Assembly: GCF_000265205.3 (NCBI RefSeq)
Contig: NC_018000.1
Span: 5,267,001-5,331,000, forward strand
Reading direction: 5' to 3'
Origin: Sinorhizobium fredii USDA 257
GTDB taxonomy: Bacteria > Pseudomonadota > Alphaproteobacteria > Rhizobiales > Rhizobiaceae
Length of the DNA stretch: 64,000 nucleotides
Under the pieces are notes generated by a model. That model saw only the letters and a program-made list of their open reading frames with translations. It was not told where the DNA came from and made no database searches. This document shows, piece by piece, positions 52,308 to 62,131 of this stretch. The position numbers were made by a program, and so were the translations under genes. Numbering within the stretch: the first letter of the stretch is position 1; every line of letters begins with the position of its first letter.

Positions 52308-54311
52308 ATGTCGCTGCTTGGTTGGATTGTCGGTCGGCGTCTTGCGAATCGGGAGCAGCCGGGGCGGAAGATCGGCGCCTTCGAGGGCGTGCCTGCAATG
52401 GGCCTCGACGGTCTGGGATCTTCGGCTTACGGGCCGGAGGCGGCGCTCACGATCCTGATACCCTTCGGCGCGGCCGGACTAGTCTACATAGGGCCAATCA
52501 TGGCTGCGATCATCGCGCTGCTCATGATCCTCTATCTCTCCTATCGCCAGACCATTGCCGCTTATCCGAGCAATGGCGGCGCCTATATCGTCGCCAGGGA
52601 AAATCTCGGCCGGAATGCAAGCCTGCTTGCGGCCGCCGCGTTGATGGTCGACTATGTTCTGAACGTCGCTGTCGGCATCTCGGCCGGCGTCGCGGCGCTC
52701 GTCTCCGCCGCGCCGGCCCTGCACCCATACATTTTGCCGCTCTGCCTCGGCATCCTCGGGCTGGTCACGATCGTGAACCTGCGCGGCACGCTCGATGCCG
52801 GCCGCCTGTTCGCGCTTCCGACCTATATCTTCGTCGCAAGCTTCTTTGTCGTTCTGGGTATCGGCGTATGGAAAGCGCTGAATTCGGACGGCAACCCCGA
52901 ACCGGTTATTCCGCCTGCCGCCCTCCCCGGCGCCGCGGAAACCGCTGGCGCCTGGCTGCTGATGCATGCATTCGCCAGCGGATGCACGGCAATGACGGGT
53001 GTCGAAGCGGTCAGCAACGGCATGAACGCCTTCAAGGACCCGCCGGTCAAATACGGCCGCCGGACGCTCGCGGCGATCTGCGCCATCCTCGGACTGCTGC
53101 TGGCGGGTATCGCCTATCTCGCCGGCAACTACCGCATCGTCGCCATGGATCAGGAGAAGGAGGGCTACCGGAGCGTGCTTTCCCAACTCGCCCAGGCGGT
53201 CGTCGGCGACGGGCTGCTCTACTATCTGACAATCGGCAGTCTGCTCTGCGTGCTGGCACTCTCGGCCAATACGAGCTTCGTCGGCTTTCCCCGCCTCTGC
53301 CGGACGGTCGCCACCGACGGTTTTCTGCCCCGCCCCTTTGCGGTCGTCGGCCGGCGGCTGGTTTTCTCCATCGGCATCTTCTACCTGGCGGCAACCGCCG
53401 GATTGCTGCTGTCCGCCTTCGGCGGCATTACCGAGCATTTGATCCCGCTCTTCGCGGTCGGCGCGTTCCTCACCTTCACGATCTCGCAGACAGGCATGGT
53501 CGTGCACTGGATAAGGGCGCTGCGCAATGAGAACGACCCCGGAACGCGCACCGCCCATCGCGCCCACCTTTTCGTCAACGGGTTGGGCGCAGCAGTTACG
53601 GCCGTGGCCCTGGTGGTGATCATTGCGGCGAAGTTTACCGAGGGAGCCTGGATCACCGTCCTCGTCATTCCCGCCGTGATCCTGTTGCTCAGGTCGATCC
53701 GGCGGTATTACGTCCGGCTCGACCGTACGCTGCGCAAGGCGGGACCGATTACCCTTGACCGCATCGAAGCACCGGTCGTGCTGGTCGTCACGGAGCACTG
53801 GAACAAGCTTGCCGACAAGGCGCTCAGCTTCGCATTCCGCCTTTCGCCCGATGTGCTTGCCGTTCACGTCACGGCACTTGAGGGCGATGATCAGGATGAC
53901 GAGCGTAGAATCCGCGCGCTGTGGGCCCGGGATGTCGACAGCCCGGCGCGGGCCGCCGGAATCAAGCCGCCAAGGCTTCTTCTCCTCAAATCCAACTATC
54001 GGCTGATGCACGATCCGCTGCTGCGGCTGGTCAAGGAACTGCAGGAGGAGTTCGCGGGCCGAAGCATCGCCGTGCTGCTGCCGGAAGTCGTCAAGACGAG
54101 CTGGTGGCAGACGCTTTTGCACACCCATCGCGCCCGGCGCCTGCACTCGAAGCTCCTGCGCTTCGGCGGCTCCAGCCTCGTGGTGATCTCGATGCCCTGG
54201 TATCTCGAAGAGCCCGAGATCGAGGAGGGCATCGTTTCAGAACAGCAACCGGAACCCGAGCTTTCGGCGGTTGCCGCGGAACTCGCCGACGGAGCAAGGC
54301 CGCGGGACTAG
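52308..54311 (+). CDS. APC-superfamily permease with cytosolic C-terminal domain (KimA-like)
   Basis: A 667-residue membrane protein. About twelve hydrophobic segments fill residues 30-470, beginning with the APC-type GLGSSAYGPEAALTI. A soluble C-terminal domain of about 180 residues follows (ITLDRIEAPVVLVVTEHWNKLADKALSFAF...), resembling a universal-stress-like fold. This two-part layout matches the KimA/YdaO group, high-affinity K+/H+ importers, although relatives are annotated as amino acid permeases. Start MSLLGWIVGRR has GGGGTGAAATC upstream. It stands alone between two clusters. Confidence 0.87.
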   Translation: MSLLGWIVGRRLANREQPGRKIGAFEGVPAMGLDGLGSSAYGPEAALTILIPFGAAGLVYIGPIMAAIIALLMILYLSYRQTIAAYPSNGGAYIVARENLGRNASLLAAAALMVDYVLNVAVGISAGVAALVSAAPALHPYILPLCLGILGLVTIVNLRGTLDAGRLFALPTYIFVASFFVVLGIGVWKALNSDGNPEPVIPPAALPGAAETAGAWLLMHAFASGCTAMTGVEAVSNGMNAFKDPPVKYGRRTLAAICAILGLLLAGIAYLAGNYRIVAMDQEKEGYRSVLSQLAQAVVGDGLLYYLTIGSLLCVLALSANTSFVGFPRLCRTVATDGFLPRPFAVVGRRLVFSIGIFYLAATAGLLLSAFGGITEHLIPLFAVGAFLTFTISQTGMVVHWIRALRNENDPGTRTAHRAHLFVNGLGAAVTAVALVVIIAAKFTEGAWITVLVIPAVILLLRSIRRYYVRLDRTLRKAGPITLDRIEAPVVLVVTEHWNKLADKALSFAFRLSPDVLAVHVTALEGDDQDDERRIRALWARDVDSPARAAGIKPPRLLLLKSNYRLMHDPLLRLVKELQEEFAGRSIAVLLPEVVKTSWWQTLLHTHRARRLHSKLLRFGGSSLVVISMPWYLEEPEIEEGIVSEQQPEPELSAVAAELADGARPRD

Positions 54312-54589
54312 GGACAATCGCGGCTCCTGGCGCGGGCGAGGAACCGGTGGAGGCCCGTCTAGAGAGGAGAGATTTGCACGCCTCGGCCACGCGCTCGCAA
54401 TCAGAAACGCCGTCGAAGTGAAACTGGCTGCCTTTAGGTCGCCCTCCCAATTCCTTGCCGCGAAAAGATATGCGATGCCGTCCATCCGCAATTCAGCGCC
54501 TTCTTATTGAACTGAGGGAAAAGCCGCGAATAAGGCACGTAATCAACGTTTTTGCCGTGCTGGTCTTTGCGGCAGACAGCGCATCCTCC

Positions 54590-55504
54590 TCATTCCGCGG
54601 CTAGTGAACTGCGGCCGTTGTTCAGCATCATCAGCCGCTTCGCTCTTTCTAGACATTCGGCCTGCTCGTAGCGATAACGCGCACCGACCTCCATCATCAG
54701 CACCGTGTCGGGCAGGAAATTAAGCTCGCTGAAGATATCCTCCCAGTCGATATCGCCCCAACCGAGCGGCATATGCAGGTCACCGATGCCAAGCGCTGTG
54801 AATTCCTGCGGGTAGAAGCCCTTGTAGAAGGCCTGCGGCCGGCCGAAGGAATCGTGGACGTGGAGATGACCCGTTACCCGCGCCATGGCGCGTATCTGTT
54901 CACGGAAGTTGAGCCCGCGATAGGTAGATTCGATGTAGGCGTGGCTGAAGTCGATCAGCGCCACCAGGTTGGAATGGCTGACCGCCTTCACCGTTTCCGC
55001 AATCTCGGCCGGGGTTTGGCGATACTGCCCCGGCTCCGTGGTGAAGATGTTCTCCAGGGCAATCACCACGCCGTAGGGTTTTGCATATTCGGCAAGCTCT
55101 AGCAGCGCCTCGCGCTCCCGCCGGTCCGCTTCCGCCCGCTCGAAAGGCTGGTCGGCGCGCAAGTGCCCGCCATGCTGAACCAGTGTTCGGGCGCCGATCC
55201 GATCGCAGATCTCCACCAGCGCCTTGGCGGCCTGCAACTGATAACCCGCCGTCGCCGGATCCATGAAGTTCGAGGAAACGAGGCCATGAACCGTGTAGCG
55301 GAAGGGGAACCCGCCGGTGAGCGCCACAAGCCGCTCCGCTCTTTCCTTGATGATGCGTCCGCCCGCGATGAGGTCGATGCTCGTCAGGCCCAGTTCGACC
55401 GCATCGACGCCGAGCGCGCTCAGGCGGCGGAGATCGACTTCAAGGCTGTCCAGTTCGCCGTCCACGGACTCCACGCTAAACCCGGTTGCGATGATATTGC
55501 TCAT
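54590..55504 (-). CDS. Sugar phosphate isomerase/epimerase (AP-endonuclease-2-like TIM barrel)
   Basis: A 304-residue xylose-isomerase-like TIM barrel. Metal-binding side chains are visible in VQHGGHL, VIALENIF (Glu), LIDFSHAYI (Asp, His), HLHVHDSFG and the late GDIDWEDIFSELN and MMEVGARY (Glu). Such proteins isomerise or epimerise sugars, cyclitols or inosose. Start MSNIIATGF is supported by GGAGACGAGC upstream. Last gene of the seven-gene ABC operon, 37 bases after the phosphodiesterase, so it probably processes the imported sugar. Confidence 0.87.
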   Translation of the reverse strand: MSNIIATGFSVESVDGELDSLEVDLRRLSALGVDAVELGLTSIDLIAGGRIIKERAERLVALTGGFPFRYTVHGLVSSNFMDPATAGYQLQAAKALVEICDRIGARTLVQHGGHLRADQPFERAEADRREREALLELAEYAKPYGVVIALENIFTTEPGQYRQTPAEIAETVKAVSHSNLVALIDFSHAYIESTYRGLNFREQIRAMARVTGHLHVHDSFGRPQAFYKGFYPQEFTALGIGDLHMPLGWGDIDWEDIFSELNFLPDTVLMMEVGARYRYEQAECLERAKRLMMLNNGRSSLAAE

Positions 55505-55541
55505 AGCTCGTCTCCATTTGGATGGCCGACCGCGGCCGGCA

Positions 55542-56285
55542 TTATGCGGCAATGGTGTCACGTAGGCGGAGCGCCAGATCGGGACTGTCGGATGTCAGAT
55601 GGCCGATGCCTCGATCGAGCCAGCGGCGGATTTCCCCATCCTCATTCAGGGTCCAGACGCAGAGCCGCTCCAGCGGCATGGTGCTGCGGATCAGCTCCCA
55701 CTCGGCCGCCATCAACTCGTGGTGGATCGCGACGATGTCGACGAGGTCATCGACCGCGGCGAGAAATGCACCGAGCCCGCCCTGCCGTCGCGCCCAGTCT
55801 TCGTTGACGGATACGAGACGCGCGACATGCGGGGCATTGCGCCGGCAGTCCGTCAGCACGGATGTGTCGAAAGAGGTTAGATGGGCGCGTTTGTCCGCCC
55901 CGAAGCGCCGAAGCTCCTCCGCCACGCGCCGGGCGATATCCGGATAGGGCGTACCGGATTCATCGACCTTGATTTCGACATGCAGGTGTGGCCCGTCACT
56001 CAATGCAAGGACGTCCAGCACTTCGGCCAATGTCGGGATCGTCTCGTCCGTATCTCGCAATCTCGTCGCTGCACGCATTGCGGGCGTCAGCCGGCGCACC
56101 GGCCCGGCGGCTTCGGCCGTCCTGTCGAGCATCGCATCGTGGATGACGAGCAGCTCGCCCGAATCCGTCTGGTGCACGTCGAACTCCATCGCATCGACAC
56201 CGAGCTGAAGGGCGTTGCGGAATCCGGTCAGCGAATTTTCCGGCCACAGATTGCGGGCACCGCGATGACCGATAACCTTTGTCAT
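55542..56285 (-). CDS. Glycerophosphodiester phosphodiesterase family protein
   Basis: A 247-residue GDPD-fold enzyme. Catalytic His in VIGHRGARNLWPENSL, then the metal and second His residues in MEFDVHQTDSGELLVIHD, LHVEIK and VWTLNEDGEIRRWLDRGI. No signal peptide, so it acts in the cytosol on an imported phosphodiester. Together with the upstream peptide/opine-type ABC transporter this matches the AccF position in agrocinopine (acc) operons. It could equally hydrolyse glycerophosphoinositol-like compounds. Confidence 0.92.
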   Translation of the reverse strand: MTKVIGHRGARNLWPENSLTGFRNALQLGVDAMEFDVHQTDSGELLVIHDAMLDRTAEAAGPVRRLTPAMRAATRLRDTDETIPTLAEVLDVLALSDGPHLHVEIKVDESGTPYPDIARRVAEELRRFGADKRAHLTSFDTSVLTDCRRNAPHVARLVSVNEDWARRQGGLGAFLAAVDDLVDIVAIHHELMAAEWELIRSTMPLERLCVWTLNEDGEIRRWLDRGIGHLTSDSPDLALRLRDTIAA

Positions 56286-56297
56286 GGGGATGGTTCC

Positions 56298-57179
56298 TTA
56301 GCGTATCGTCGGGTCGAGCTTGTCGCGGAGCCAGTCTCCGACAAGCGAGATGGAAAGGGTCGTAAAGATGATGACGGCAGCGGGGGCGAGCATGATCCAG
56401 GGGGCGCGGGTCAGATATTCCCGCCCGAAGCCCACCATGTTGCCCAGGCTTGTCTCGGGCGGCTGCACGCCGAGACCGAGGAACGACAGTCCGCTCTCCA
56501 TCAGGATGATCTCCGGAAATGTCAGTGTCATCGAGACGATCAGCGTCGACGCGACATTGGGGAGGATATGGCGGAGATAGACCCGCGCCGGGGTTGCACC
56601 GAGCTGCACGACCGCGGCCGCATAGCCCTGCGCCCCGGCCGAGATCGCCAGTCCGCGGGCGATCCGGGCATAGCGCTCCCATCCATAAAAACCCATCAGG
56701 CAGACGAGCAACTCCATGGACGAACCGAAGAATGCGAGGACAGCGAGAGACATGATGAGAAACGGCAGGGCCGCCTGGAAGTCCGCAAGCACGAGCACGA
56801 GATGCTCGACCACGCCGCGGAAGCGCGCCGCTGCGAAGCCGAGCGCCGTACCGAACACGGCAGACAGAAGCGTCGCGCCAAAGGCGATGATCAACGACAC
56901 GCGGATCGACTGGATCAGCCGCGACAGCACGTCCCTGCCAAGTTCGTCGGTGCCGAGCCAGTGCTTGAGCGTGCCCGGCGAAGAAAGCCGGCTCGTCAGA
57001 TCCATGGCGGTGATTTCATACGGCCGCAGGTAGTCGGCAAACAGGGCGATCGCGACCATCGCCGTTAACCAGATGACGCCGGACGCCACCGAAATCGGCA
57101 TTCTCAGGCGCAGGGATGCAACGGCGCCTCGAAGCCGCCCCGCAGGCGACGTTTTCTCGAGCAGATCAACGGAAGCCAT
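56298..57179 (-). CDS. ABC transporter permease, DppC/OppC-like
   Basis: A 293-residue permease with about six membrane segments, the OppC-type N-terminal domain (WLTAMVAIALFADYLRPYEI, GTDELGRDVLSRLI) and a coupling helix region (AAVVQLGATPARVYLRHILPNVASTLIV). Start MASVDLLEK with GGAG upstream; a longer open frame upstream overlaps the partner permease gene and is rejected. Pairs with the DppB-like permease encoded just upstream. Confidence 0.92.
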   Translation of the reverse strand: MASVDLLEKTSPAGRLRGAVASLRLRMPISVASGVIWLTAMVAIALFADYLRPYEITAMDLTSRLSSPGTLKHWLGTDELGRDVLSRLIQSIRVSLIIAFGATLLSAVFGTALGFAAARFRGVVEHLVLVLADFQAALPFLIMSLAVLAFFGSSMELLVCLMGFYGWERYARIARGLAISAGAQGYAAAVVQLGATPARVYLRHILPNVASTLIVSMTLTFPEIILMESGLSFLGLGVQPPETSLGNMVGFGREYLTRAPWIMLAPAAVIIFTTLSISLVGDWLRDKLDPTIR

Positions 57180-57190
57180 CTCGCATCTCC

Positions 57191-58117
57191 TCACTGAGCT
57201 GCATGCGACCGCAGCCGCGGATCGAGCCAGCCATAGAGCAGGTCGACGACGAGATTCGACACCACCATCGCCGCCGCGATGATCAACAGAATGCACTGCA
57301 CGACGGCGAGGTCGCGGTTGCTCACCGAAACGACCAGCAGCCGGCCGATGCCCGGCCAGGAAAAGATCGATTCCACCACGACGGCGCCGGCGATCAACGA
57401 GCCGACCATGAAGCCGACGATCGTCACGATCGGAACCGCGGCGTTCGGAAGCGCGTGGCTCCAGATGACGTCGCGCCATTTCAGCCCCTTGGCAGAAGCG
57501 GTGCGGATATAGGGCTGCCCCATCACCTCGATCATGGCGCTGCGCGAAAAGCGGGCGAGAATGCCGATGCCACCGATGCTCATGGTGATCGTCGGCAGAA
57601 TGCCATGCGCCCATGTGTCCTGGCCGCCGGACGGCAGCACCCCGAGAAGAACCGAGAAGATCAGCACGAGGACCAGGCCCATCACGAAGGAGGGAATGGT
57701 AAACCCGATGATCGCCAGCATGATCACGCCGCGGTCGGCGAAGCTCTGGCGATGGAGGGCGGCATAGACACCGGCCGGGATACCGATCAGAAGCTTGCAG
57801 ATCAGCGCCGGCACGGTCAATTGCAGGGTAGCCGGCACCCGCTCCATTACCAGCTGAAGCGCCGAAGCCTTGTCGCGCATGGAGACGCCGAAATCGCCGG
57901 TGAGGATCGATTTGATGTAGGCGAGGTATTGGATCCACAACGGCTGGTCCAGGCCCCAGGCCCTGCGGAAAGCCTCTACAGCGTCCTGCGGGACGTCCGG
58001 ACCGAGCATCACCTGGGCCGGGTCGCCGGACATGCGCAGCACGACGAAGGCGAAGGTCACGACGGCCAGAATCGTGATCGCGGCCCGAAGCAGTCGCACG
58101 AGAACGAAGCGGATCAT
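57191..58117 (-). CDS. ABC transporter permease, DppB/OppB-like
   Basis: A 308-residue permease with the typical OppB start (MIRFVLVRLLRAAITILAVVTFAF, LRMSGDP), the GDFGVSM loop and the EAA-like coupling segment (ASAKGLKWRDVIWSHALPNAAVPIV). Its ATG overlaps the stop of the upstream ATPase gene (ATGA). Forms the channel with the DppC-like protein for the substrate delivered by the binding protein. Confidence 0.93.
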   Translation of the reverse strand: MIRFVLVRLLRAAITILAVVTFAFVVLRMSGDPAQVMLGPDVPQDAVEAFRRAWGLDQPLWIQYLAYIKSILTGDFGVSMRDKASALQLVMERVPATLQLTVPALICKLLIGIPAGVYAALHRQSFADRGVIMLAIIGFTIPSFVMGLVLVLIFSVLLGVLPSGGQDTWAHGILPTITMSIGGIGILARFSRSAMIEVMGQPYIRTASAKGLKWRDVIWSHALPNAAVPIVTIVGFMVGSLIAGAVVVESIFSWPGIGRLLVVSVSNRDLAVVQCILLIIAAAMVVSNLVVDLLYGWLDPRLRSHAAQ

Positions 58118-59109
58118 GCCCGTCTCCTCAAAGTCTCGACCGACGCGCCCTCACCGGCCACGACGTGGCATGCTGCGGTTCGCCCGCTGCCGATCCGGCG
58201 AAGAGGCGGCACGCTCGTGCGGCAGATGTCGCGCGCGAGAGCGCAGCGGGGATGGAAAGCGCAACCCGATGGGCGATCCGCCGGATTGGGAGGTTCGCCC
58301 TGAAGGATGACCCGGCCTTCGAGCAGCTTGCCAGGCACGGGCACGCTTGAAACCAGTGCCCTGGTGTAGGGGTGCTGAGGAGAGTGAAAAATCACGTCCG
58401 ACGAGGCCTCCTCGACGATTCGGCCGAGATACATCACCGCGACGCGATCGGCAATGTTGCGAACGACCTTCAGATCATGGCTGATGAAGACCATGGCGAT
58501 GCCCTTTTGCTCCTGGAGGTCACGCAGCATATTGACGACCTGGGCCTGGATCGAGACGTCCAGCGCGGAGACCGGCTCGTCGCAGACGAGAAGCTTCGGC
58601 CGGGAAGCAAGAGCGCGGGCAATGACGGCCCGCTGCCGCTGGCCGCCCGAAAGCTCATGCGGGAAACGGCCGGCCTGATCGGGACGCAATCCGACCGCCG
58701 CCATCAGCTCGGCGACACGGGCTGGACGATGTTCCTTCGGGATGATCCTGTGGATCTCCAACGGCTCGCCGATCTGCGTGGCGATCGTCAAGCGCCTGTC
58801 GAGCGCCGCGAGCGGGTCCTGGTAGATGAGCTGCATCTTCGCGCGCAGCGCCCGCCATTCGGCCGTGCCGTATTGCGGCACGGGGCGGCCCTCGAAATTC
58901 ACCGCGCCCGTCTGCGCCGGGTCGATGCCCAGCAGCATCCGACCCAGTGTCGATTTGCCGGAACCGGATTCGCCGACAATCCCGAGCGTCTCGCCCGGCA
59001 TCACCGCCAGCGAGATGCCGTCGACAGCGCGTATCGGGCTCGGGCGCCCGAAGAGACCGCGCCGGACTTCATAGATGCGGACGAGATTGTCCGCTTCGAC
59101 AAGCGGCAT
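58114..59109 (-). CDS. ABC transporter ATP-binding protein, DppF/OppF-like
   Basis: A 331-residue ATPase. Walker A GESGSGKST, signature LSGGQRQRAVIARAL, Walker B LLVCDEPVSALD, H-loop FISHDL, and the C-terminal oligopeptide_HPY domain (SGCAFHPRCALARDIC). The ATG at 59109 overlaps the preceding stop by one base (TGATG); an in-frame GTG just before it is less likely. Confidence 0.94.
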   Translation of the reverse strand: MPLVEADNLVRIYEVRRGLFGRPSPIRAVDGISLAVMPGETLGIVGESGSGKSTLGRMLLGIDPAQTGAVNFEGRPVPQYGTAEWRALRAKMQLIYQDPLAALDRRLTIATQIGEPLEIHRIIPKEHRPARVAELMAAVGLRPDQAGRFPHELSGGQRQRAVIARALASRPKLLVCDEPVSALDVSIQAQVVNMLRDLQEQKGIAMVFISHDLKVVRNIADRVAVMYLGRIVEEASSDVIFHSPQHPYTRALVSSVPVPGKLLEGRVILQGEPPNPADRPSGCAFHPRCALARDICRTSVPPLRRIGSGRTAACHVVAGEGASVETLRRRA

Positions 59110-60122
59110 CACTGTACCAATCCCTCGGTAATTCTTCTCTTTGCCTCGCTGCGTGTGACCGCCGGAACCGGACGCGGGCAGGCAAGCCGGCGGCCGTCAT
59201 CCTGCGGCTCGAGAGGCGGACGCGCGGTCCAGCAGGCGTCGACGGCGCGTGGGCAGCGCGGCGAGAAGGAGCACCCCTCGGGTAGATGTTTCGGGTTCGG
59301 AACCGTGCCCGGAATCGGAATGAGCCGCTGGCGCGGCCCGTCGATCCGCGGAATCGCGTCGAACAATCCGCGCGTATAGGGATGTCGCGGCTCGGCGAAC
59401 AGTTGGGCGACGGTTCCCTCCTCGACGATCCGGCCGGCATACATGACGCAGACTCGCTCGCACACCTGCGAGACGGCGCCGAGGTCATGGCTGATGAAAA
59501 CGATCGCCATGCCGGTCTCTGCCCGAAGCTTGTTCAGAAGATCGAGGATCTGCGCCTGGATGGTCGCATCGAGCGCCGTCGTCGGTTCGTCCGCGATCAA
59601 GAGGTCCGGTTGGCCTGCAAGCGCCATCGCAATCATCAGGCGCTGACACTGCCCACCGGAGAACTCGTGCGGGAAAAGATCGAAGCGCCGAGACGCATCG
59701 GGGATGCCGACCATGTCCATCAGCCGCAAGGATTCGGCTCGAGCAGCCGCGCCGCGAAGGCCGCGGTGAATGTGAAGCGCTTCGACGATCTGCCTGCCGA
59801 CCCGCAGGACCGGGTTGAGCGAGCTCGACGGGTCTTGGAAAATCATTGCGATCCGTCCGCCGCGGATCTCTTCGATGGCGGGACGCCGCGCTCCGCACAG
59901 TTCCCGGCCATCGACCCTCACAGAACCTGTAACCGCCGCCTTTCCCGGCAGCAGCCCCAGCGCCGCGAGCCAGGTCACGGACTTGCCGCAACCCGACTCG
60001 CCGACAAGCCCGAGAGCCTCTCCGCTGGCGACATTGAGGTCGATGCCATGCAGCACCTGCACGCCATCGAAGACGACCTTCAGATCACGCAATTCCACCA
60101 GGTTGGTGTTGGCTGCGCTCAT
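59109..60122 (-). CDS. ABC transporter ATP-binding protein, DppD/OppD-like
   Basis: A 337-residue ATPase. Walker [11 protein letters not shown], signature [15 protein letters not shown], Walker [14 protein letters not shown]-loop FISHDL, and the oligopeptide_HPY C-terminal domain ([16 protein letters not shown]). It couples ATP hydrolysis to uptake with the DppF-like partner. Separated from the binding-protein gene by about 100 bases that contain a strong hairpin. Confidence 0.94.
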   Translation of the reverse strand: MSAANTNLVELRDLKVVFDGVQVLHGIDLNVASGEALGLVGESGCGKSVTWLAALGLLPGKAAVTGSVRVDGRELCGARRPAIEEIRGGRIAMIFQDPSSSLNPVLRVGRQIVEALHIHRGLRGAAARAESLRLMDMVGIPDASRRFDLFPHEFSGGQCQRLMIAMALAGQPDLLIADEPTTALDATIQAQILDLLNKLRAETGMAIVFISHDLGAVSQVCERVCVMYAGRIVEEGTVAQLFAEPRHPYTRGLFDAIPRIDGPRQRLIPIPGTVPNPKHLPEGCSFSPRCPRAVDACWTARPPLEPQDDGRRLACPRPVPAVTRSEAKRRITEGLVQ

Positions 60123-60173
60123 TTCTCACTCCGATCGTGTTCCGGCTGCCGCATTGTTGTTTCGGTGCCAGCA

Positions 60174-60206
60174 GGATTCGGGGCAGCCGCAGCGCTGCCC
60201 GAATCC
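60174..60206 (-). promoter_or_regulatory. Strong stem-loop between binding-protein and ATPase genes
   Basis: GGATTCGGGGCAG and CTGCCCGAATCC form a 12-pair stem with one bulged G around an 8-base loop. There is no T-run after it on the coding strand, so it is more likely an mRNA-stabilising or partial attenuation element. It would let the binding protein be made in excess over the membrane parts, as in many ABC operons. Confidence 0.55.
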
Positions 60207-60219
60207 TTGGATCAGCGTT

Positions 60220-61848
60220 TCACCCGGCCCAGTTAGAGGCCCTGAAGTCCATTGCAAAGGCGGGCGCCGCCTTCCACTTCAAAGAGGACTTCACGCCGGT
60301 GAATACCGCGTTCTGGTGAAGCACCTGGTAGACCGGGTCTTCGCGCTCGCAGATCTCGAGCATGCGGGCAAAGGCCTTCCTGCGCTTGGCGTGGTCGGTG
60401 CTGGTTTCGAGAATCTGGGCCATCTGGTTGGCCTCCGCATTCGTCCAGTCCTTCTTCTGCTGGACCTCGCCGTTCGGGCCGAATCCGGCGACGATCGAGG
60501 AGACGGGATCACCGAATGCGGCACCGGCCGACCAGTCGCGCACGCCCTTCACTCCCGAGGGATCATGGATCTGTCCCCAGTTCTCCTTCATCTGGATCTC
60601 GACGTTGAGCCCCACCTGCCGCCACATCTCCACCATGATCTGACCATTGGCGGTCTGGTTCGTGTAGTAGTTGTTGAGAAGACGGAACGGGATCGCATCG
60701 CCCTTGTAGTTGGCCTGCTTCAAAAGATCCTTGGCGAGCTGCGGGTTATATTCCGGAACTGTCCAGCCTTCGATGAACATGTCGCCGTAGAAGGGGAACT
60801 GGAGACCGGCCGGAACGGTTGTCTGGCCCGCCCAGAGTGCCTCGACGATCGCCTGCCGATCGATCGAATGGGTCATGGCGCGACGGACCAGCGGATCCTG
60901 AAGGATCGGGTTCTGGACATTGAAAACCGAGATGCGGTGATTGTGGATGGTGGAGCCCTGTACCTCGTACCCGGCCGCCCCCTGGACGGCAGCGATTTGA
61001 TCGGGCGGCAAGTCGCAGGCGAAGTCGTACTCACCGGAAAGCAGCCCATTCACGCGCGAGGAAACCTCGGGAACCTCAACGAATCGGATCTCCTCCAGCG
61101 GCGGACGACCACCCCAATATTCGTCGAAGGCGACGAGGGTCAAAGAGACATCGGGCTTGTGCTCGCCGACCATATAGGGGCCGGTGGTGATCGGCTTGCG
61201 CGCCCAATCGATATAAGTCTTAGCCTCGTCCCAGGCACGGCGATTGGCGATCTGACTGCCGAAGGCGTATAGGCGACCTTCGATGGTGACGTCCGGCGTC
61301 GCATTGTGGAAGCGGACGGTATATTTGTCGATGGCCTCGACGCCGGCGAGCGCCGGCCATAGGCGGCGGCCGGTGCCCGGGACGATTGCCGGCAGCTCCT
61401 TGGCATTCGTCGGCTTGTGCTCGTCTTCGAAGATGGTCTTGCCGCCTGCGGGCTGCGTGTCACCGAAGACGCGCTGGGCCGAGAAGCTGAACACAACGTC
61501 TTCGGCCGTCAATTCATCGCCATTGTGGAACTTCACACCCTGACGCAGCTTCAGCTCGAGCGTCTTGTCGTCGACGCGCTTCCATTCCGTCGCGAGGCCC
61601 GCAACGGAACCCTGATTGCCCATCCAGTCACGCAGGATCAGGCCTTCCCAGAGGTTCGGGAAGAACACGCGCTCGCCGACATTCGACGTTTCGTTCCAGA
61701 CGTCGAGCGTATTGTTGATGGTGATCTTCTGCACCGCAATCGTCACGGAGGGTCGCGTGCCCTGGCTCAACGCGAAGCGTGGCAGGATCATACTGCCCGC
61801 AGTCGCGCCTATGAGACCGAGGGCGCTGCGCCGATTGATTGAAAGCAT
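60220..61848 (-). CDS. ABC transporter substrate-binding protein, peptide/opine type (SBP_bac_5)
   Basis: A 542-residue periplasmic protein with a twin-arginine signal (NRRSALGLIGATAGSMI). SBP_bac_5 features are LRDWMGNQGSVAGLATEW, LRQGVKFHNGDELTAEDVVFSF, RKPITTGPYMV and the C-terminal half with DPLVRRAMTHSIDRQAIV. The family binds peptides, nickel, sugars and opines such as agrocinopine. The presence of a phosphodiesterase and a sugar isomerase in the operon suggests a sugar-phosphodiester or glycoside ligand. First gene of the operon, divergent from the SorC regulator. Confidence 0.92.
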   Translation of the reverse strand: MLSINRRSALGLIGATAGSMILPRFALSQGTRPSVTIAVQKITINNTLDVWNETSNVGERVFFPNLWEGLILRDWMGNQGSVAGLATEWKRVDDKTLELKLRQGVKFHNGDELTAEDVVFSFSAQRVFGDTQPAGGKTIFEDEHKPTNAKELPAIVPGTGRRLWPALAGVEAIDKYTVRFHNATPDVTIEGRLYAFGSQIANRRAWDEAKTYIDWARKPITTGPYMVGEHKPDVSLTLVAFDEYWGGRPPLEEIRFVEVPEVSSRVNGLLSGEYDFACDLPPDQIAAVQGAAGYEVQGSTIHNHRISVFNVQNPILQDPLVRRAMTHSIDRQAIVEALWAGQTTVPAGLQFPFYGDMFIEGWTVPEYNPQLAKDLLKQANYKGDAIPFRLLNNYYTNQTANGQIMVEMWRQVGLNVEIQMKENWGQIHDPSGVKGVRDWSAGAAFGDPVSSIVAGFGPNGEVQQKKDWTNAEANQMAQILETSTDHAKRRKAFARMLEICEREDPVYQVLHQNAVFTGVKSSLKWKAAPAFAMDFRASNWAG

Positions 61849-62131
61849 GGGAATCTCCTTTTGCCTTGGATCGAGGCATTACTCGGGGGACACTGCTTGG
61901 CGACGCTCTTATGTCCGGCGGCGTGTCGTTTTCCTGATGTTCGGGTGAAACTTCCGTGACATGGGTCGACAGCGGTGCTGCGAGCTGGGCGTCGTAGCTC
62001 CTTGGGCGAATGTATCGCTTGCAACCGGTGCGGTGTCGGCCCGCGCACCATCGCAATCGAAAAGCCGAGGAACTGTCGTCATGGAGTACGGCGCCTGGAA
62101 GGTTGTCGTTGAGAGCCAATTAATTTACATA
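61849..62131. promoter_or_regulatory. Divergent promoter region, ABC operon and SorC regulator
   Basis: The gap between the divergent binding-protein and SorC genes (325 bases in all, including the inverted repeat listed separately). The right end is markedly A/T-rich (62110-62160) against a GC-rich background, as expected for promoters. An open frame through it in the regulator's reading frame is not coding-like. Confidence 0.5.

Noticed and set aside
52479..54146. 555-codon minus-strand frame opposite the KimA-like permease
   Set aside because: Antisense of a membrane-protein gene, charged low-complexity translation, no ribosome site.
54312..54589. Short frames between the KimA-like gene and the ABC operon end
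   Set aside because: Several overlapping frames on both strands, none with a ribosome site or recognisable motif; treated as plain convergent intergenic sequence.
56298..57938. Long version (546 codons) of the DppC-like permease
   Set aside because: The first 250 codons overlap the DppB-like gene out of frame; MASVDLLEK with GGAG is the proper start.
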